Below, in pieces: positions 1-9,593 of a stretch of 64,000 nucleotides of DNA (its first letter is position 1; every line of letters begins with the position of its first letter). Made by a program: the position numbers and the translations under genes. Below the pieces are notes generated by a model. The model was not told the DNA's origin. It did no database searches and was given only the letters and a program-made list of their open reading frames with translations. Origin of the DNA: Acetobacterium malicum subsp. dehalogenans DSM 11527 (GTDB lineage Bacteria > Bacillota > Clostridia > Eubacteriales > Eubacteriaceae); the NCBI RefSeq assembly GCF_000472665.1, contig NZ_AXAC01000004.1, positions 1 to 64,000 on the forward strand, written 5' to 3'.

Positions 1-657
1 GATCGCCGTTGCAACGACATTATTCCCGAATACATCACCCCAACTGCCGTAAGACTTGTTGGAAGTCAGGATGATTGAGCCTTTTTCATAGCGATTGGAA
101 ACAATCTGAAAAAAGTAATGGGCTACTTCATCATCCATAGCCGCATAGCCAACCTCATCAATAATCAGGATATTGGGTTTATTCAGTGTTTTGAGTTTGC
201 GATGAATGCGCCCGGAAACAATATTTTCCTGAATCATTGAAATCAGTTCATGAGCACTGAGAAAATAAGCGGTATAGCCACTTCTGATCGCACAAACCGC
301 CAACCCAACGGCCAGATGGGTTTTGCCAACGCCGGGCGGGCCCAAAAATACGACATTTTCGGAACGTTCCACAAAGGCGAGTGTTTTCAGTTCGTTGATC
401 TTACGCTGGTTGGCACTGGGCTGGAAATCAAAGTCAAAGGAATCGATGGCCTTGATATAGGGAAATTTTGCAAGTTTCAAGTTCGTCGTGGTTGTCCGTT
501 CTCTTTTTGCATCAATTTCTGCCCAAAGCAGCTTGTCCAGAAACTCCAAATAGGATATACTATCCTTGGAAGCTTCTTCCGCATGGTGGTCATAAACGGC
601 AGCCATATGGGTGAGATTCAGACGATCAAAAGCTTCCTTCAGGTGATGGGTTACCAT
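1..657 (-). CDS. istB: IstB-like ATP-binding transposition helper, partial
   Basis: This AAA+ ATPase helper of IS21 transposition binds target DNA and activates the IstA transposase. The 219 visible residues include the Walker A motif GPPGVGKT at about residues 106-113, a Walker B ILIIDEVGY and a sensor-like LTSNKS. The gene runs off the left edge without a stop, so its C-terminus is missing from the window. Its ATG at 657 overlaps the last codons of istA, which ends at 651, so the two are translationally coupled as in other IS21 elements. The visible part shows no frameshift. Confidence 0.93.
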   Translation of the reverse strand, partial: MVTHHLKEAFDRLNLTHMAAVYDHHAEEASKDSISYLEFLDKLLWAEIDAKRERTTTTNLKLAKFPYIKAIDSFDFDFQPSANQRKINELKTLAFVERSENVVFLGPPGVGKTHLAVGLAVCAIRSGYTAYFLSAHELISMIQENIVSGRIHRKLKTLNKPNILIIDEVGYAAMDDEVAHYFFQIVSNRYEKGSIILTSNKSYGSWGDVFGNNVVATAI

Positions 658-1895
658 GTAACCACCTCACTGACTAAAGAATCATAGACTGCGAGCGGTC
701 TTTGATGCACTTTGGGCGATTGTTCTGGAATCATAAGCGGTGCTTTGCGGGCTTTGGCTTTATGATTTTGACTGTTCAATCCTTCAAAGTGCCTTTTCAT
801 TTTTTGGACCTGATGTTTTTGGGCCGGTTTCCGGTAACCTTCTATGAAAGTACCGGTTTCATCATAGATTTCAATCGTTCCATTGCTCAAATCCCGCACA
901 CCGACACGGTGACCAACAAAGCGGAAGGGAACGGAATAATAATTGGACTGATAACTGATCAAGCAATCGTTCATGACTTTCCGGCTGACCAGATCAACAG
1001 CAAGAAACGGCTCGGTATTCATCGGCTTCAGCTGTTCTTCCTGCAGGATTTCACGGGGTATTTTGTGAATCGTCTGATGAAGCCGGGTATTGCATTTCGT
1101 ATCCAGCCAGAGCCGGGCCTGCTCATTGAGTTCGGCCAGATCTGAAAAGCTTTTGACTCTGGGCCAGAAATTGCCGCGTACATATCGGACCCCACGTTCC
1201 ACCTTGCCCTTGGAACGGGGCAGATAAGGCCGATGCCGAACCGGAATAAAATGGTGATGCTCGGCAAATCGCAAAAATCGCTGATTCCATTTATCGTTGC
1301 CGGTTTTGTGACTGTGGGCAACAACAGTTTTCATATTGTCATACAGAATGCTCTCTGTTACACCACCAAAATAGGCAAATGCCCGTTCATGGCAACCGAT
1401 TAATGTGTCAAATTTCGAATTCTCCGTGAACTCAAGATAATAATTTCTGGAATGCCCTAAAACCATGATGAAGGCATACAATTTTTTAAGCTTTCCATCG
1501 GGCATCGTGACAACGAATTCTCCCCAGTCAACCTGGGCCTGTTTGCCAGGGGGCGTATCATAGCGGATTGATGCTTTGGCTAACACTTTTTCACGATATG
1601 GTTTCATGAATTCCCGAAGAATCGTCATTTTTCCCTGGTACCCGTCGGCTGCAATTTCATCAAAAATCACAGCGGCATTGACACAGCCTTCATTCATTCG
1701 TTCCAGAATATAATCTTTAAACGGATCAAGCTTTCCTTGCCGAAACTGACGTTTCCGATATGCTGGCGGTTCCTTGCGTTTAAGCCAGTTGCTGACCGTT
1801 TTTCGATCAACACCCATTTCTCTGGAAATCTGCATGATTGACATTCCCTTGTTCTTTAAACCTTTGATCATATAATATTCCTCCATTGTTATCAT
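651..1895 (-). CDS. istA: IS21-family transposase IstA
   Basis: A DDE-type transposase of about 414 residues from the chosen start. An N-terminal Hin/Fis-like helix-turn-helix (MQISREMGVDRKTVSNWLKR) precedes an integrase catalytic core. Acidic residues sit in QVDWGEF, in LYDNMKT and in the KGKVERG block, fitting a D,D,E triad. The C-terminus carries the basic Mu-type domain. I chose the ATG at 1895 because AAGGAGG lies just upstream; an in-frame ATG at 1952 has no such site and lies close to the terminal repeat. The frame is intact, so the element may still be active if istB is complete. Confidence 0.93.
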   Translation of the reverse strand: MITMEEYYMIKGLKNKGMSIMQISREMGVDRKTVSNWLKRKEPPAYRKRQFRQGKLDPFKDYILERMNEGCVNAAVIFDEIAADGYQGKMTILREFMKPYREKVLAKASIRYDTPPGKQAQVDWGEFVVTMPDGKLKKLYAFIMVLGHSRNYYLEFTENSKFDTLIGCHERAFAYFGGVTESILYDNMKTVVAHSHKTGNDKWNQRFLRFAEHHHFIPVRHRPYLPRSKGKVERGVRYVRGNFWPRVKSFSDLAELNEQARLWLDTKCNTRLHQTIHKIPREILQEEQLKPMNTEPFLAVDLVSRKVMNDCLISYQSNYYSVPFRFVGHRVGVRDLSNGTIEIYDETGTFIEGYRKPAQKHQVQKMKRHFEGLNSQNHKAKARKAPLMIPEQSPKVHQRPLAVYDSLVSEVVTW

Positions 1896-1989
1896 TCGGT
1901 TGTCCTCCTTATCTTTAAGAAGAAACATACCGTGTTTTTGGGGAATTTTCAACCGTTTATTATGGGTAGTTTAACACCGATTTTGACAA

Positions 1990-2691
1990 AAGATCAGTTA
2001 TCAGATGCCGACATTTGTTCTGGACGGCAATCTGGTTCATTTTGCGGCTTATAAAAACCATATTGGCTTTTATCCGGCCCCGTCTGGTATCGAAAAATTC
2101 AAGCAGGAATTGTCAAAGTACAAGAGTGCTAAAGGATCGGTTCAATTTCCACTTAATCAACCAATACCTTTTGATTTGATCCGAAAAATCGTCGCTTTCA
2201 GAGTGGCAGAGAATCAGGCGACTGCGAAAAACAAGCAAAAAAAGAGCAAAATTGAGGATAAAAGCCCGGAAGATTACATCAGGCGTCAACCAGAGGAGCG
2301 ACAGGAGCATCTGGAAAAACTGCGACAAACTATCAAGGCTCATTTACCGGAGGGCTTTCAGGAGATGATGCAATATGACATGATCAGTTTTGTGGTTCCC
2401 CATAGTCACTATCCCAAAGGCTATCACGTTAATCCCAGGGAACCCCTGCCGTTTATGGCACTGGCCAATCAGAAAGGCTACATCGCCCTTTATCATCTGG
2501 GCATATACGCAGATGAATCCCTATTGCGATGGTTTTCCGGGGCTTATGAGGCTTTGGAAATCGGGAAACTGGATATCGGTAAAAGCTGTATCCGCTTTCG
2601 AAAGATGAATAAAATCCCCTATGATCTAATCGGAGAACTGTGCACAAAGATGACGGTAGATGATTATATCAAACTTTATGAGTCGGTATAA
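1990..2691 (+). pseudogene. Tandem DUF1801 (YdhG-like) protein, 5' end removed by IS21
   Basis: The family is small alpha/beta proteins sometimes called iron-chaperone-like; function is not established. Two DUF1801 modules lie in tandem. The first resumes at KISYQMPTFVLDGN and runs to about residue 72. After a lysine-rich linker a second module begins at SPEDYIRRQPEERQ. Normal first modules have about 45 residues before the SYxMPTF motif; here they are replaced by the IS end, and a TGA inside the IS (1984-1986) closes the frame upstream. An ATG at 2005 could give 228 residues but has no ribosome site, so I read this as a disrupted gene. The second module is complete. Confidence 0.8.
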
Positions 2692-2845
2692 TTTAAAATG
2701 TTTGTTCGCTTCCGCGAGACTTTGATAATCATAACGGCAAGATCACCGTTTCGGTTTTGGTCATGAAAACGGGTTCCGAATCGGTAGAATAATAGTTATG
2801 AAGAAAAGCATGAAAAAGGATTCCTTTTTCGATACGGAGGAAGAA

Positions 2846-3712
2846 ATGTCGGAAAGAAAAAAGAAGCAGTCAATAAGAAGCATTAAGTGGATTATAACAC
2901 TTCTGTTGCTGCTTTGTTCCCTGCTGGTGCTATCGAGTTGTGCTAATAGTACCGGGAATCTCGTTGGCAATTGGGAGTTAGTGCCCAGTGAAGGGGATTT
3001 AAATGATACGGCGATGACCGGATATGTCTTTAACGAAAATGGCACCGTTAGTTTTTATAATGGTTATGATGGGAAGCTGACGATTTCAGAAGGTAACTGG
3101 CAGATCAGCGGTAACGATAAAAACTATCTGGAGTTGCGTTTAGATGAAGTGGATACACCAGAGCGGAAGATCCGGTTTAAAATAGCGGATGAAACTTTGT
3201 ATCTTTTTTCAGATTCAGGAGAAGGAAAAAGCGCTTATGATAGCCGTTATCAAAAGATCGAGCAGTTTAGCTTTGAAAACTTGATTGCAGCAGCAAAAAA
3301 ACAGAAGGCGAAAGAAAAACAGGATGCGCAACTGTTTTGCACGCTGACACCGCAGGAGATTATTGATCAGCTGAAAGCAGCGGGTCAGCCGATTGGGGCA
3401 GTAGTGGTTTATAACGATCCCGATTATGCAACCGGTTTATTAAAACAGCCAAATCTCCAACTGGCGCAGGCAGCCCGCTTTGAAGATCGCTCCGTTGAAC
3501 AGGTGGAGAATCAGATTGAACCGATCGGCGGATCGGTGGAAGTTTATCAGGATTATACGGTAGCGAAACAGCGGTATGATTATTTGACGGTTTTTTCTGA
3601 TGTGACAGGAACCACCTATCAGGTTGGAAATGTCCTTTTGCGCCTGGATAATGCGGTACAATTGGAAAGACGAACACAATATGAAACAGCACTTTTAGCG
3701 ATTGTTAAATAA
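2846..3712 (+). CDS. Predicted lipoprotein with a lipocalin-like N-terminal domain
   Basis: A 288-residue protein with an N-terminal basic stretch, a hydrophobic helix and the lipobox LSSC, so it is probably a lipid-anchored surface protein. After the anchor, a GNWEL...YVFNENGTVSFYNG...GNWQISG block resembles the beta-strand repeats of DUF5640/lipocalin-like domains. The C-terminal half (about 165-288) carries no motif I recognise. The ATG at 2846 follows GGAGG at 2836-2840 with good spacing. An in-frame ATG at 2798 lacks a ribosome site and would put extra residues before the signal. Function unknown. Confidence 0.75.
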   Translation: MSERKKKQSIRSIKWIITLLLLLCSLLVLSSCANSTGNLVGNWELVPSEGDLNDTAMTGYVFNENGTVSFYNGYDGKLTISEGNWQISGNDKNYLELRLDEVDTPERKIRFKIADETLYLFSDSGEGKSAYDSRYQKIEQFSFENLIAAAKKQKAKEKQDAQLFCTLTPQEIIDQLKAAGQPIGAVVVYNDPDYATGLLKQPNLQLAQAARFEDRSVEQVENQIEPIGGSVEVYQDYTVAKQRYDYLTVFSDVTGTTYQVGNVLLRLDNAVQLERRTQYETALLAIVK

Positions 3713-3813
3713 TCTGATTCACTGGATGGGTGCAACTTAATTAATGGGGTGAAGAACGGTCAGTGGCGGCAGCTTTGGGATTAAAAAAATATCTCTTAAT
3801 TAACTGAAAGGGC

Positions 3814-3844
3814 TTGACTATTAAGGTACGGTATCGTTTATGAT
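3814..3844 (+). promoter_or_regulatory. Candidate promoter of the ABC exporter operon
   Basis: TTGACT at 3814-3819 and TATGAT at 3839-3844 are separated by 19 bp. The 19-bp spacing is longer than usual and resembles promoters remodelled by MerR-type activators, though no regulator gene lies beside it. The spacer holds the short dyad ACGGTATCGT. Inference from sequence only. Confidence 0.4.
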
Positions 3845-3891
3845 AAGGATAGTGATGCTGAAATTTGACAATAAAACGGGAGGGATGACCA

Positions 3892-5631
3892 GTGACCTAT
3901 TTATTCCAATTTTTAAAAGAGAAAAAAACGATGCTGTTCTTAATTATTCTGGCAACAGTGATCCAGTCCTTCAGCATGCTGGCGGTGCCCTATTTTGCGG
4001 CAAAAATTATCGATGTCGGGATTCTTAAAAAAGATCTGATGGCAATTGTGATATTGGGTTTGCAGATGCTGGCAGCGGTGGGATTATCAGGCCTGATTTC
4101 CTTATGGGCCAGCTATCTGAGTGCCGATTTGGCGGCACTTTCAGGAAAATACCTGCGCGACCGGATTTTTGACAAAACCCAGGTCTTGTCAATCCGCGAT
4201 TTTAATCGTTTTAGTACCGCTTCAATGATTACCCGGGCGACCAGTGATATTACGGTCATTCAGCAGACCGTGATTATGTTTGCCCAAATGATTTTACCGG
4301 CACCGATTATCGCGATAACAGCGATTATCATGACCATTGCCGTGAGCCCGACACTGGTATGGATTCCGATCATTGCGATGGTCGTTTTTATGCTGGCCAT
4401 TTATCTTATCTTCATTAAAGCCAGCCCGATCTCGAAAACGATTCAAAAACGGTTGGACGTCATTAATCGTATCATGGGTGAAGCGATTACCGGGGTTCGG
4501 GTGATCCGAGCCTTTGACAATTCAGAATTTGAACGAAAACGAACCAATCAGGCCTTTTTAAATTATGCCGATAACGTGATCCGTCTGAATAAGACCTTTG
4601 CGGTATTCAGCCCACTGATCTGGTCGATTGTCGGGATCAGTATGGTAGCGGTGTTATGGTTTGGCAGTTTTCTGGTGCTCAATGGCGAAATTCAGGTCGG
4701 TGGGATTATCGCTGTTTCCGAATATACCATTCTGTTGTTGATCGCACTGATTATGTCATCGATGGTGATGGTAATGTTACCGAAAATGAAGGCCTGTCTG
4801 GATCGAACCCAGGAGGTATTGGATACGATCCCGGAAATTGCCGATGAAACTCAGCTGCCGGCCTTGCAAAACCCTGATAATCCGGCAAAAATCGTCTTTG
4901 ATCAGGTCAGTTTCTCCTATCGGGGCGCGGAGGAGTCGGTTTTGGAGGGCATCAGCTTTTCCTGTGAGCAGGGTAAAACAACCGCCATTATTGGGGGTAC
5001 CGGATCGGGTAAGAGTACCATTGCCAGTCTGATGCTGCGCCTTTATGATGTGGCCAGCGGTATGATTACCCTGGAGGGGACGGATATCCGTCAGATGACC
5101 CAGCATCAGCTGCGGGAAGCCATCAGTTATGTGCCCCAGAAGGCGATTCTCTTTAGTGGTACCATTGCCGACAATCTGCGGATGGGAAACAGCCAGGCAA
5201 CCTCAGCAGAGTTGGAACAAGCAGCCCAAATCGCCCAGGCCCATGACTTCATAACCGAGCTGGCAGAAGGCTATCAAAGCCCGGTGGCTCAGGGCGGTAC
5301 CAATTTTTCCGGCGGCCAGAAGCAACGACTGTGCATTGCCCGGGCCCTGGTAAAAAAAGCCCCGGTATATATTTTTGACGACAGCTTTTCAGCCCTGGAT
5401 TTTAAAACCGATGGAGCACTTAGAAAAGCACTAAAAAGAGAGATGGCAGATGCGGCGATGGTGATTGTGGCCCAACGAGTCAGCACCATTATGGACGCCG
5501 ACCAGATCATTGTGCTGGATGCGGGCCGGATGGCCGGCATCGGCCGGCATGAGGAACTGATAAAAAGCTGTTCCGTTTATCAGGAAATCGTCGCGTCTCA
5601 GCTCAGCGAAACGGAGGCTGACAGTTTATGA
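3892..5631 (+). CDS. ABC exporter subunit A (permease-ATPase fusion, degenerate site)
   Basis: A half-transporter of 579 residues: a six-helix exporter membrane domain (about 10-310) followed by an ATPase domain. Walker A is GGTGSGKS near residue 367, the signature is FSGGQKQR near 473, and Walker B ends IFDDSFSALD, with Asp where the catalytic Glu normally stands. The next gene has the complementary defect, so the two form an asymmetric heterodimer like TM287/288 or BmrCD. The start is GTG at 3892 after GGGAGGGATGACCA; the stop overlaps the partner start by 4 bp. Substrate unknown; multidrug or lipid export is usual for this family. Confidence 0.9.
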   Translation: MTYLFQFLKEKKTMLFLIILATVIQSFSMLAVPYFAAKIIDVGILKKDLMAIVILGLQMLAAVGLSGLISLWASYLSADLAALSGKYLRDRIFDKTQVLSIRDFNRFSTASMITRATSDITVIQQTVIMFAQMILPAPIIAITAIIMTIAVSPTLVWIPIIAMVVFMLAIYLIFIKASPISKTIQKRLDVINRIMGEAITGVRVIRAFDNSEFERKRTNQAFLNYADNVIRLNKTFAVFSPLIWSIVGISMVAVLWFGSFLVLNGEIQVGGIIAVSEYTILLLIALIMSSMVMVMLPKMKACLDRTQEVLDTIPEIADETQLPALQNPDNPAKIVFDQVSFSYRGAEESVLEGISFSCEQGKTTAIIGGTGSGKSTIASLMLRLYDVASGMITLEGTDIRQMTQHQLREAISYVPQKAILFSGTIADNLRMGNSQATSAELEQAAQIAQAHDFITELAEGYQSPVAQGGTNFSGGQKQRLCIARALVKKAPVYIFDDSFSALDFKTDGALRKALKREMADAAMVIVAQRVSTIMDADQIIVLDAGRMAGIGRHEELIKSCSVYQEIVASQLSETEADSL

Positions 5632-7502
5632 AGAAACAACGAAAAAAACCGCAGCAAAAAAATCAGCAGGTGCTTAATAACGAAGGCCTGCCTGAAACGG
5701 AAGACCTGACCGACATGGAAGACATCCCCAAAAATTCAAAGGCTTCGGCCAAACGATTAATGGCGCTGCTGCTAAAACAAAAGGGGGCCTTGCTGATCAT
5801 TTTGTTGGCGGCTGTGGTCAGCAACGGGCTTTATGCCTTTACCCCCATCATCATGGGGAAAGCTCTGGATCAACTGATTCAGGCAATCAGCGCCAATGGC
5901 ATCGGTGGCGGTTTTGAACAGTTAGCCGAGATCGTGGGGCTGCCCCTGTTATTGTTGGCGATGGCCTATCTGATTGGCGCGGCATTCTCCTTTTTGCAGG
6001 AATATACCATGGCCAGTGTGGGTGAAAAACTGGCCTTATCGCTGCGGGAGAAAATAAGCGAAAAGATTACCAGGCTGCCGCTGCATTATTATGATGCCAA
6101 TGAAACCGGAGAGGTTTTAAGCCGAACCACCAATGATCCGGATAAGATTGCCGAGATTTTAAAAACCGGGGCGTTGCAGTTTGCCAATGCCCTCTGTAAC
6201 CTTGTCTTCAGTATTGTCATTATGTTTGTCCTGAGCCCCGTCATGGCGGTGATCATCATTGCCACGATGTCGCTGAGTGTTTTTGCGACCAAGTGGATTT
6301 CCGGAAAAACGCTGGCGATTTTCTATGAAAATCAGAAGGTGTTAGGGGAATTAAACGGAAAAATCGAAGAGTATTATACCGGCAACCTGATTATCAAAAG
6401 CTTCAACCAACAGGAGCAGGTCATAAAAACCGAGCGGGAGTTGAGTGAGCGCCAGTATCAAGCCAACAAAAAATCACAGTTCGTGATCTATGCCATCTAT
6501 CCGGCGATCCGCTTTTTGACCCAGCTGAGTTTTGTAGTAACGGCCATTGTAGGGGGGATTTTTGCTATTAATGGCACGATGACGATTGGAACGGTGCAGG
6601 CTTTTTTGCAGTATGTCAATCAGATTGCCGATCCGATTACCCAGTCTTCCTACTTTATCAATTCGATGCAGGCCGCCCTGGCCTCGGCGGAACGGGTGTT
6701 TGAATTTCTGGACGAACCCGAAGAGGTGCCTGAAACCAGCACGCCCAAACAGATTAACCAACCGGATGGGGCGGTGGCTTTTGAACATGTCCGCTTTGGT
6801 TATCATCCCGATGAATTGTTAATGGAGGACATCAGCTTTACCGTCAGACCTAACGAGATGGTGGCCATTGTCGGGCCTACCGGTGCCGGCAAGACCACCC
6901 TGGTCAATCTGCTGATGCGGTTCTATGAACTGGATGGCGGCACCATCAAAGTCGATGGAATTGATATTAAAGATCTGACTAAAAGCGGACTGCGGCGGAT
7001 GGTCGGAATGGTGCTTCAGGATACCTGGCTCTTTAAAGGGACGATTGCTGAAAATATTGCTTACGGCAAGATGGATGCCACCCGGGAAGAGATCATTCAG
7101 GTGGCCAAGGCGGCCCGCTGCGACCATTTTATCCGAACCTTGTCAGAAGGTTACGAGACGGTGATCTCCAATGAAGAAGGGACGGTTTCCCAGGGGCAAA
7201 TGCAGCTGTTGACCATCGCCCGGGCAATGCTGGCCAATCCGGCGCTGATGATTCTGGATGAAGCAACCTCCAGCGTTGACACCAAAACTGAATTGCAGGT
7301 ACAGAAAGCGATGCTTTCGAGTATGCAGGGAAAAACCAGCTTTGTCATTGCCCACCGGCTGTCCACCATCAAGTCAGCGGATCTGATTCTGGTGATGAAA
7401 AACGGCACCATTGTTGAAAAGGGAACCCATCAGGAATTGCTGGCCGCTGATACATTTTATGCTGAGTTGTATAATAGTCAGTTTAATAATTTGACGGGGT
7501 AA
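5628..7502 (+). CDS. ABC exporter subunit B (permease-ATPase fusion, catalytic Walker B)
   Basis: Partner of the upstream half-transporter, 624 residues. A charged N-terminal extension of about 45 residues precedes the membrane domain; the ATPase domain has Walker A GPTGAGKT near residue 415 and Walker B MILDEATSSVD with the catalytic Glu. The ABC signature is altered to VSQGQMQL instead of LSGGQ. This pairs the intact Walker B here with the intact signature of subunit A, giving one working and one degenerate ATP site, which is known for heterodimeric exporters. Start and upstream stop share ATGA, so the pair is co-translated. Confidence 0.92.
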   Translation: MKKQRKKPQQKNQQVLNNEGLPETEDLTDMEDIPKNSKASAKRLMALLLKQKGALLIILLAAVVSNGLYAFTPIIMGKALDQLIQAISANGIGGGFEQLAEIVGLPLLLLAMAYLIGAAFSFLQEYTMASVGEKLALSLREKISEKITRLPLHYYDANETGEVLSRTTNDPDKIAEILKTGALQFANALCNLVFSIVIMFVLSPVMAVIIIATMSLSVFATKWISGKTLAIFYENQKVLGELNGKIEEYYTGNLIIKSFNQQEQVIKTERELSERQYQANKKSQFVIYAIYPAIRFLTQLSFVVTAIVGGIFAINGTMTIGTVQAFLQYVNQIADPITQSSYFINSMQAALASAERVFEFLDEPEEVPETSTPKQINQPDGAVAFEHVRFGYHPDELLMEDISFTVRPNEMVAIVGPTGAGKTTLVNLLMRFYELDGGTIKVDGIDIKDLTKSGLRRMVGMVLQDTWLFKGTIAENIAYGKMDATREEIIQVAKAARCDHFIRTLSEGYETVISNEEGTVSQGQMQLLTIARAMLANPALMILDEATSSVDTKTELQVQKAMLSSMQGKTSFVIAHRLSTIKSADLILVMKNGTIVEKGTHQELLAADTFYAELYNSQFNNLTG

Positions 7503-7627
7503 AGAGTATTCATCTGAAGGATAAATACCAGAAGTATTTCCCGGGCAAAAGGGTTAAGTGGGTAGTGACCATAAATAACTACGGCCTTGCCTGGCTGAGA
7601 ACAACCCCGCATGCAAATATCTGGATG

Positions 7628-8374
7628 TCATTTATGTTTTAGAAAAACATAGTGATTGGCTTGTGAATGGGAGCGGGAAAAGGAGTAGTTCAGATAAGTA
7701 AAGGCTTTAATATCCTGAGGCCGGGTAATCTGGTTTTCGGCCAGAAAGCGAACCATTTCACCCCGGGCCATCTTACAGAGAGTACCCTTTTCGATAACTT
7801 TTTGGTTGATTAATTCGCCAAAACTACAGTTGAGAAAAAAGAAATTAGTCGGTAGGTGAGCAGAAACGGCTTTGCTGTATTCCTTTGAGGCTAAATTCAG
7901 GATGAAATCACATTCGCTGGTTAGCTGTCGGGCTAGTTTGTTGCCCCAAAAATCATAAAGATTTTTATATCCTCCCAGTTGGAGCCGAGCCTGCATTTCG
8001 AGGCGGTATGGACGAACGCCGTCAAACGGTTGTAAAAGCCCATAGAATCCCGAGAGGATGCGCATATGGTCATTAATAAAAGCGAATTGATTGGTATCAA
8101 AAACGCCAGGGGCCATGTACTGATACTGAATTCCCTGATAAGAAAAAATGGCCGGAGTAAGACAGGATCGCAGATCCAGTTTTTGGATCCGCTCAAAATT
8201 CTCCGTCGCAATGGTATCATTGCAGCACCACAGGGTTTTTAGTTCCGGATAGTTCATTTTTTTTAAATGATCTAACAAAACTCCGGCGTCTTCTAAAAAG
8301 TGCGGGAGCTTGACAGGGGCAAGGCTGTCGGTATCGATATTCATTTTTTTGGCAGGAGAAATAATAATTTGCAT
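7628..8374 (-). CDS. yaaA: Peroxide stress protein YaaA (DUF328/UPF0246)
   Basis: A 248-residue cytosolic protein. The N-terminus MQIIISPAKKMN and the later blocks YKNLYDFWGNKLA, LASKEYSKAV and NYSFSRSHSQANHYVF are characteristic of YaaA. In E. coli YaaA limits free iron and DNA damage during peroxide stress; that role is carried over by homology. GGAGTGACCTG lies before the ATG. It is divergent from the AraC-type gene at 8536, and the 160-bp gap between them contains AT-rich -10-like sequence. Confidence 0.92.
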   Translation of the reverse strand: MQIIISPAKKMNIDTDSLAPVKLPHFLEDAGVLLDHLKKMNYPELKTLWCCNDTIATENFERIQKLDLRSCLTPAIFSYQGIQYQYMAPGVFDTNQFAFINDHMRILSGFYGLLQPFDGVRPYRLEMQARLQLGGYKNLYDFWGNKLARQLTSECDFILNLASKEYSKAVSAHLPTNFFFLNCSFGELINQKVIEKGTLCKMARGEMVRFLAENQITRPQDIKAFTYLNYSFSRSHSQANHYVFLKHK

Positions 8375-8535
8375 CAGGTCACTCCAGTTAGTAGGGGATT
8401 TTTAAAAACAAATAATTTTATAATGATTATAAATTATAGCATATGGCCTACCCTGGGTAAAGAATGCTTTTAGCAAGGGCAGTCAAGTATTTTGCTCCTT
8501 GATGGCTTAGAATAAAGACAAGGGAGGTGAGAAAA

Positions 8536-9477
8536 ATGGAAGAGGCACAGATTTTTCAGGCCGTGCAGCGGATGCAGGACTATATCGAAACCAATCTCCA
8601 CCAGAAGATTACCTTGAAAGAACTGGCCAATGCGGCCGGATATTCGCCCTGGCATGCGGCCAGGCTGTTTAAAGAAGTGGTCGGGAAAGCCCCCTTCGAC
8701 TATATTAGGGCGTTAAGGCTCACCGAGGCAGCGCTGTTGCTCCGGGATGGGGAAATGAAGATTATCGATGTGGCCATGGATTTTGTCTTTGATTCCCACG
8801 AAGGCTTTACCCGGGCATTCTCCCGGGAATTTGGGATGGCCCCCAGCAAATATGGCCGGCAGACGCCACCAATCCAATTATTTATGCCTCAGAAAGTTTT
8901 CGACACCTACCAGTCCATGCATAAAGGAGCGAAAAAAATGAGTGAAAAACAAATGAATGAGCAGCAAATGAATGAAAAACAAAATTCCCGGACCGTATTT
9001 GTCCAGGTGATTGAACGACCGGCCCGGAAGCTGCTGTTAAAACGCGGCGTCAAAGCAACTGAGTATTTTGGCTATTGTGAAGAAGTTGGCTGTGAGATCT
9101 GGTCGGTCCTTACCAGTGTCAAGGAAGCCTTATACGAACCCATCGGGATGTGGTTGCCCAGGCATCTGATCCGGGAAGGTACGTCCCAATATGTACAGGG
9201 CGTGGAGGTGCCGCTGGATTATGCCAATCTCATTCCGGAAGGATATGAACTGATTGAGCTGCCCCCTTGTACAATGATGGTGTTTCAGGGTGAACCGTAT
9301 GACGATAGCGATTTTATGGCTGAAATCGGTGCGATCTGGGAGCATGTTAAACGGTTTGATCCAACTGTTTACGGCTACCAATGGGCACCAGAAGCAGCAC
9401 CGCGATTCCAGCTGGTGCCGATGGGCTACCGCGGGTACATTGAAGCTTATCCGGTTAACACCATTAACAATATCTAA
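8536..9477 (+). CDS. AraC-family regulator with GyrI-like effector-binding domain
   Basis: A cytosolic transcription regulator of 313 residues. Two AraC helix-turn-helix motifs occupy the first 110 residues (ITLKELANAAGYSPWHAARLF and the DSHEGFTRAFSREFGMAPSKY block). A low-complexity linker with repeated KQMNEQQMNE separates them from a C-terminal GyrI/BmrR-like small-molecule-binding domain. The order is like Rob/SoxS-type regulators with a fused ligand domain. I chose ATG 8536 because AGGGAGGTGAG precedes it; a GTG at 8527 overlaps the ribosome site. Target and ligand are unknown. Confidence 0.88.
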   Translation: MEEAQIFQAVQRMQDYIETNLHQKITLKELANAAGYSPWHAARLFKEVVGKAPFDYIRALRLTEAALLLRDGEMKIIDVAMDFVFDSHEGFTRAFSREFGMAPSKYGRQTPPIQLFMPQKVFDTYQSMHKGAKKMSEKQMNEQQMNEKQNSRTVFVQVIERPARKLLLKRGVKATEYFGYCEEVGCEIWSVLTSVKEALYEPIGMWLPRHLIREGTSQYVQGVEVPLDYANLIPEGYELIELPPCTMMVFQGEPYDDSDFMAEIGAIWEHVKRFDPTVYGYQWAPEAAPRFQLVPMGYRGYIEAYPVNTINNI

Positions 9478-9497
9478 TCTGATTGAACATCAACACC

Positions 9498-9555
9498 AGC
9501 CAAGCTGGTTCAAAACGGAAGAGAAATCGGTCCGTCTTGAACCGGCTTTTTGGCT
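9498..9555. terminator. Terminator between convergent AraC-type and Cache lipoprotein genes
   Basis: AGCCAAGCTGGTTCAA pairs with TTGAACCGGCTTTTTGGCT around an inner ACGGA/TCCGT stem. The arms are nearly symmetric with T-rich and A-rich flanks, so it could serve both converging genes. Confidence 0.65.
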
Positions 9556-9593
9556 AATGTCATGGTAAAAGCATTAAAGAATGGCTGGGTTTG

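Larger units (their letters stand above)
1..1988 (-). mobile_element. IS21-family insertion sequence, left part outside the window
   Basis: The element holds istA and istB in the usual order on the minus strand, with istB cut by the window edge. Read on the minus strand, the outer end at 1988 begins TGTCAAAATCGGTG, which fits the TGT-start ends of IS21-type elements. istA starts about 90 bp inside this end. Immediately outside it, from 1990, a coding frame of a DUF1801 gene resumes in the middle of the domain, which fixes the boundary. The other end and the target duplication are not visible. Confidence 0.85.
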
